7,769 nucleotides of DNA, from NCBI RefSeq assembly GCF_002455975.1, contig NZ_DKLM01000055.1, forward strand, positions 1-7,769, written 5' to 3'. Both the position numbers and the translations under genes were made by a program. The stretch is from Clostridium sp. UBA6640. GTDB taxonomy: Bacteria > Bacillota > Clostridia > Clostridiales > Clostridiaceae. The notes beneath the pieces were generated by a model that saw only the letters and a program-made list of their open reading frames with translations, was not told the DNA's origin and made no database searches. How positions within the stretch are numbered: the first letter of the stretch is position 1; the number at the start of each line of letters is the position of its first letter. Positions 5,821-7,769 of this stretch are shown here, in pieces.

Positions 5821-6096
5821 ATGAAAAGAAAAAATATTATACTTGTATTGATTTGTATTTTTCTTGTAATCGCTCCCCTTGCCTACTATGGTTCTACTAG
5901 TGAGTTTGTAGGCGGAGATGATCAAATGGAAGAAGTAATTTCAGAAATAAATGAAGATTATGAGCCTTGGTTTAGTAGTATTTGGGAACCACCTTCTTCT
6001 GAAATAGAAAGTTTACTATTCTCTGTTCAAGCAGCAATAGGTGCAGGATTTGTAGGCTTCTATATAGGCAAGAAAAAATCGTGCTCAAAAATATAA
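5821..6096 (+). CDS. cbiN: Cobalt ECF transporter accessory subunit CbiN
   Basis: CbiN is a small two-helix membrane protein that works with CbiM and is needed for metal loading; CbiM plus CbiN is known to give basal Co2+ uptake in other bacteria. The 91-aa length is normal. One hydrophobic helix lies at about 5-23, then an extracytoplasmic loop with FVGGDDQ and the family signature YEPWFSSIWEPPSSEIESLL (47-66), then a second helix QAAIGAGFVGFYIG before a basic tail. The ATG directly follows the cbiM stop codon. GGAGGAG inside the end of cbiM serves as ribosome binding site, so translation is coupled. Its 3' end overlaps cbiQ by 16 bp. Presence of a CbiN marks the system as a cobalt rather than a classical NikMNL type. 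Confidence 0.96.
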   Translation: MKRKNIILVLICIFLVIAPLAYYGSTSEFVGGDDQMEEVISEINEDYEPWFSSIWEPPSSEIESLLFSVQAAIGAGFVGFYIGKKKSCSKI

Positions 6097-6779
6097 TAGC
6101 TTATTCTAAAATAAGTAGTCAAATACATAGGCATCCTTTTGAAAAGCTATGCCTATGTATTTTTCCCATTATTATCTTAGGATTTTCCGATACTATAATC
6201 CCAATTATATTAAACATAATAATCTTTATTTTTCTGCATAAAAAAGTCAGCAATCCAATGAATATAGTTTCAAAGTTTTCCTTTGGAGCTTTTATATTTG
6301 CTTTGATGTCATCAATAACTTTTATATTTACTTATGATTTTAATTATATTTTATTAATATTATTAAAAAGTTTTTCTGGTGGACTTTGTATTGCATACCT
6401 TTCTTTAACTACACCATTAGACCATATTTTATATCTATTCTCCAAAAGTAAGAATCTTAGAGAAGTTTGTGATATAGCTAAAAATATGGAAAGATACATA
6501 TTATTGATTGATGATGAAGCAAAATTACTATACAATGCCATGAAATCTAGAAGCGGTTTTACAACCTTTAAATTAAAAGTTGTAAATACAGGAAAAATGC
6601 TAGGTTTACTATTTTTTAATACCATGAAAAGATGGGATGAAATAAAAGAAGGCTTAAACTCTAGATGTTATAGAGGAGCTCACTATTATAGTAGTTTCGA
6701 TTTTACTATAACTGTTAAAAATTATGGATACATTTTTATTTATAATATTATTTTAATAATGATGATTCTAATCTTATAA
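6081..6779 (+). CDS. cbiQ: Cobalt ECF transporter transmembrane (T) subunit CbiQ
   Basis: CbiQ is the T component that links CbiM to the ATPase CbiO. The 232-aa protein starts with the family pattern around HRHPFEKL (16-22), has several hydrophobic helices to about residue 112, then the cytoplasmic coupling domain with two Arg-containing motifs, AMKSRSGF (153-160) and GLNSRCYRG (191-199), and a final membrane helix. The family motif is usually Ala-Arg-Gly; here both arginines (157, 195) are kept but the glycine is Ser or Cys. The start is GTG, overlapping cbiN by 16 bp. No strong ribosome binding site precedes it, so translation probably relies on coupling to cbiN. A perfect 14-bp hairpin lies within its codons 14-28. 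No cbiO follows; a terminator begins at the stop codon. Confidence 0.9.
   Translation: MLKNIIAYSKISSQIHRHPFEKLCLCIFPIIILGFSDTIIPIILNIIIFIFLHKKVSNPMNIVSKFSFGAFIFALMSSITFIFTYDFNYILLILLKSFSGGLCIAYLSLTTPLDHILYLFSKSKNLREVCDIAKNMERYILLIDDEAKLLYNAMKSRSGFTTFKLKVVNTGKMLGLLFFNTMKRWDEIKEGLNSRCYRGAHYYSSFDFTITVKNYGYIFIYNIILIMMILIL
6121..6162 (+). repeat. Perfect 14-bp hairpin inside the 5' end of cbiQ
   Basis: AAATACATAGGCAT (6121-6134) and ATGCCTATGTATTT (6149-6162) are exact reverse complements around a 14-nt loop, with a T run 6160-6164 at the 3' side. It starts 40 nt after the cbiQ GTG, in codons encoding IHRH-PFEKL-CLCIF. It could act as a partial terminator, as a translation brake for cbiQ, or as a stabiliser of the upstream cbiMN message. 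Confidence 0.7.
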
Positions 6780-6815
6780 GAGTATTGCAACTAAGGTTGA
6801 AATGCTCTTTTTTTA
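6779..6815 (+). terminator. Intrinsic terminator after cbiQ
   Basis: A 13-position stem (6779-6791 with 6796-6808) with one G-A mismatch, one G-U pair and a 4-nt TAAG loop is followed by an unbroken T run to 6814. The stem starts at the last base of the cbiQ stop codon. It marks the end of the operon. Confidence 0.9.
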
Positions 6816-6908
6816 TTTTTGTTTAAGATTATCTTTATAATATATTGCTGAAATCAATAATAAAATTAAAATTTAATAAAAACAATTATTAACATTTTTT
6901 TACTATTT

Positions 6909-6939
6909 AAAAACCTTTAAAGATTTCAAAGGCTTTTTT
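6909..6939. terminator. Second, possibly bidirectional terminator hairpin
   Basis: Core stem CCTTT (6914-6918) and AAAGG (6928-6932) is flanked by A5 (6909-6913) and T6 (6934-6939), which pair past a bulged C. The A/T flanks allow function on either strand. On the plus strand it would back up the cbiQ terminator. Confidence 0.45.
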
Positions 6940-7297
6940 AAAATAATATGATATTTCGTTATTTGTTTAACATTTTTTCTAGTAATATTGATTTTATAAT
7001 TGCAAATATTTTTAATTCTTTAATATTTTTATAATAAAAATATTAATTCTAATATAGAAATTCAAAAAATCATATATAGGCATAATAGCAATTTGAAACT
7101 TTTTTTGCCTTATAAAGTTACTTATTAAATAATTATACTGCATAACGTGAATTTTTCATGTATATTACCTATTTTTTTGCACTAAATGATTGTAATAAAT
7201 TATTAATAGTTAATTTTTTAATTATTCTTAAATTTAATTGAAAACTTACCATTTATAATGTAAAATATTAACAATATATTGAAAGAGGAGGATTAAC
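6940..7297. other. AT-rich non-coding leader region of the antiporter gene
   Basis: There is no supported gene in this stretch. It contains a -10-like TATAAT at 7254-7259 without a good -35 box, a TATACT at 7134-7139 likewise, and a small stem CGTGAA/TTCATG (7146-7159). I do not recognise a known riboswitch. Promoters here cannot be fixed by eye because the base composition produces many TATAAT-like words. Confidence 0.4.
7020..7046. repeat. Perfect 12-bp A/T hairpin
   Basis: TTAATATTTTTA (7020-7031) and its exact complement (7035-7046) surround a 3-nt loop. It is composed only of A and T and is not followed by a U-tract, so a terminator role is unlikely. In DNA this rich in A+T, such a structure is only mildly surprising. 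Confidence 0.4.
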
Positions 7298-7769
7298 ATG
7301 AGTAATGAAATAAGAAAACCTAAACTTTTTGAAGCGTTATTGCCAATTATTTTTTTAGCGGTATGCCTCTCTGTTGGAATAATATTATATGAATCAAGTC
7401 CTCATATTCCTTTAATTATCGGCTCAATAGTTGCGTCTTTGGTTGCACTTAGATTAGGATTTAAATGGAAAGACTTAGAGGATGCATTTATAAACTCTAT
7501 TCAAATGTCTATGCAGGCAATAATTATTTTGATGATAATTGGAATTATTATTGGTTCTTGGATTCTTAGTGGAACAGTTCCTACTATGATATATTATGGA
7601 CTTAAGATTATTTCTCCTAGCATATTCCTACTTGCCTCCTGTATTATGTGCTCAATAGTTTCCCTAGCTACAGGTAGTTCTTGGACTACTGCCGGAACTG
7701 TTGGTATAGCACTCCTAGGAATTGGCCAGGGTCTTGGTATTCCAGCTCCTATGATTGCCGGCGCTATTA
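7298..7769 (+). CDS. nhaC: Na+/H+ antiporter of the NhaC family (N-terminal part)
   Basis: This is an integral membrane antiporter exchanging Na+ for H+, or in relatives malate/lactate with Na+ (MleN). The first 157 codons are present and run off the window edge; the family is usually around 450-500 aa. Hydrophobic helices are visible at about residues 10-31, 37-54, 74-92 and 108-125. The signature block ATGSSWTTAGTVGIALLGIG (124-143) closely matches the ATGTSW-type motif conserved in NhaC. GAGGAGG (7285-7291) lies 6 nt before the ATG. It is a separate transcription unit from cbiMNQ, with at least one strong terminator and about 520 bp between. Ion specificity cannot be read from the sequence. 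Confidence 0.88.
   Translation, partial: MSNEIRKPKLFEALLPIIFLAVCLSVGIILYESSPHIPLIIGSIVASLVALRLGFKWKDLEDAFINSIQMSMQAIIILMIIGIIIGSWILSGTVPTMIYYGLKIISPSIFLLASCIMCSIVSLATGSSWTTAGTVGIALLGIGQGLGIPAPMIAGAI

Noticed and set aside
6344..6625. 93-codon minus-strand open frame within cbiQ
   Set aside because: It is antisense to a clear CbiQ coding region, with no ribosome binding site or recognisable domain.
7081..7140. Promoter for nhaC from TTGAAA (7093-7098) with TATAAA (7111-7116) or TATACT (7134-7139)
   Set aside because: Spacings of 12 and 35 bp are outside the functional range, and -10-like words are frequent in this composition.
1..7769. CRISPR array, tRNA or rRNA genes, or an insertion-sequence transposase
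   Set aside because: No regularly spaced repeats, cloverleaf-like sequence or transposase motif was seen on either strand.

Overview
The window is about 7.8 kb of very AT-rich DNA with strong AGGAGG-type ribosome binding sites, short U-tailed intrinsic terminators and gene families typical of anaerobic Firmicutes. A Clostridium-like genome is the best fit; the species cannot be told from the sequence alone.

The left part (1-1471) is on the minus strand. It holds a PadR-family repressor gene with a promoter and a perfect 36-bp palindromic operator, the first bases of a translationally coupled downstream gene, and a membrane-anchored YkuE-like metallophosphoesterase followed by two terminator hairpins. 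A gene-free stretch of about 915 bp (1472-2387) follows. Its first half carries decayed-looking repeat structure: a 25-nt-arm inverted repeat containing two GAAC-N3-GTTC-like dyads, a perfect 9-bp hairpin and a short 7-bp-period array. Its second half carries a promoter, a full adenosylcobalamin-type riboswitch and an intrinsic terminator.

The core of the window (2388-6779, plus strand) is a cobalamin-supply gene set in the order hemA, hemL, cbiM, cbiN, cbiQ. HemA and HemL make 5-aminolevulinate, the first tetrapyrrole precursor, from glutamyl-tRNA. CbiMNQ are the membrane parts of an ECF-type cobalt transporter. Placing these genes behind a B12 riboswitch would let the end product shut off both tetrapyrrole precursor and cobalt supply. 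The ATPase gene cbiO, which normally follows cbiQ, is absent: a terminator begins at the cbiQ stop codon. hemL and cbiM are separated by 189 bp that contain a weak terminator-like hairpin and a 16-pair long-range inverted repeat, so cbiMNQ may be partly uncoupled from hemAL.

After a 518-bp AT-rich non-coding stretch, the right end holds the first 157 codons of an NhaC-type Na+/H+ antiporter, cut by the window edge.

No clearly new multi-gene system is visible. The points most worth a second look are structural: a perfect 14-bp hairpin inside the start of cbiQ, the hemL-cbiM inverted repeat, the antiterminator pairing that can be drawn for the riboswitch, the repeat cassette at 1593-1765, and the missing cbiO.
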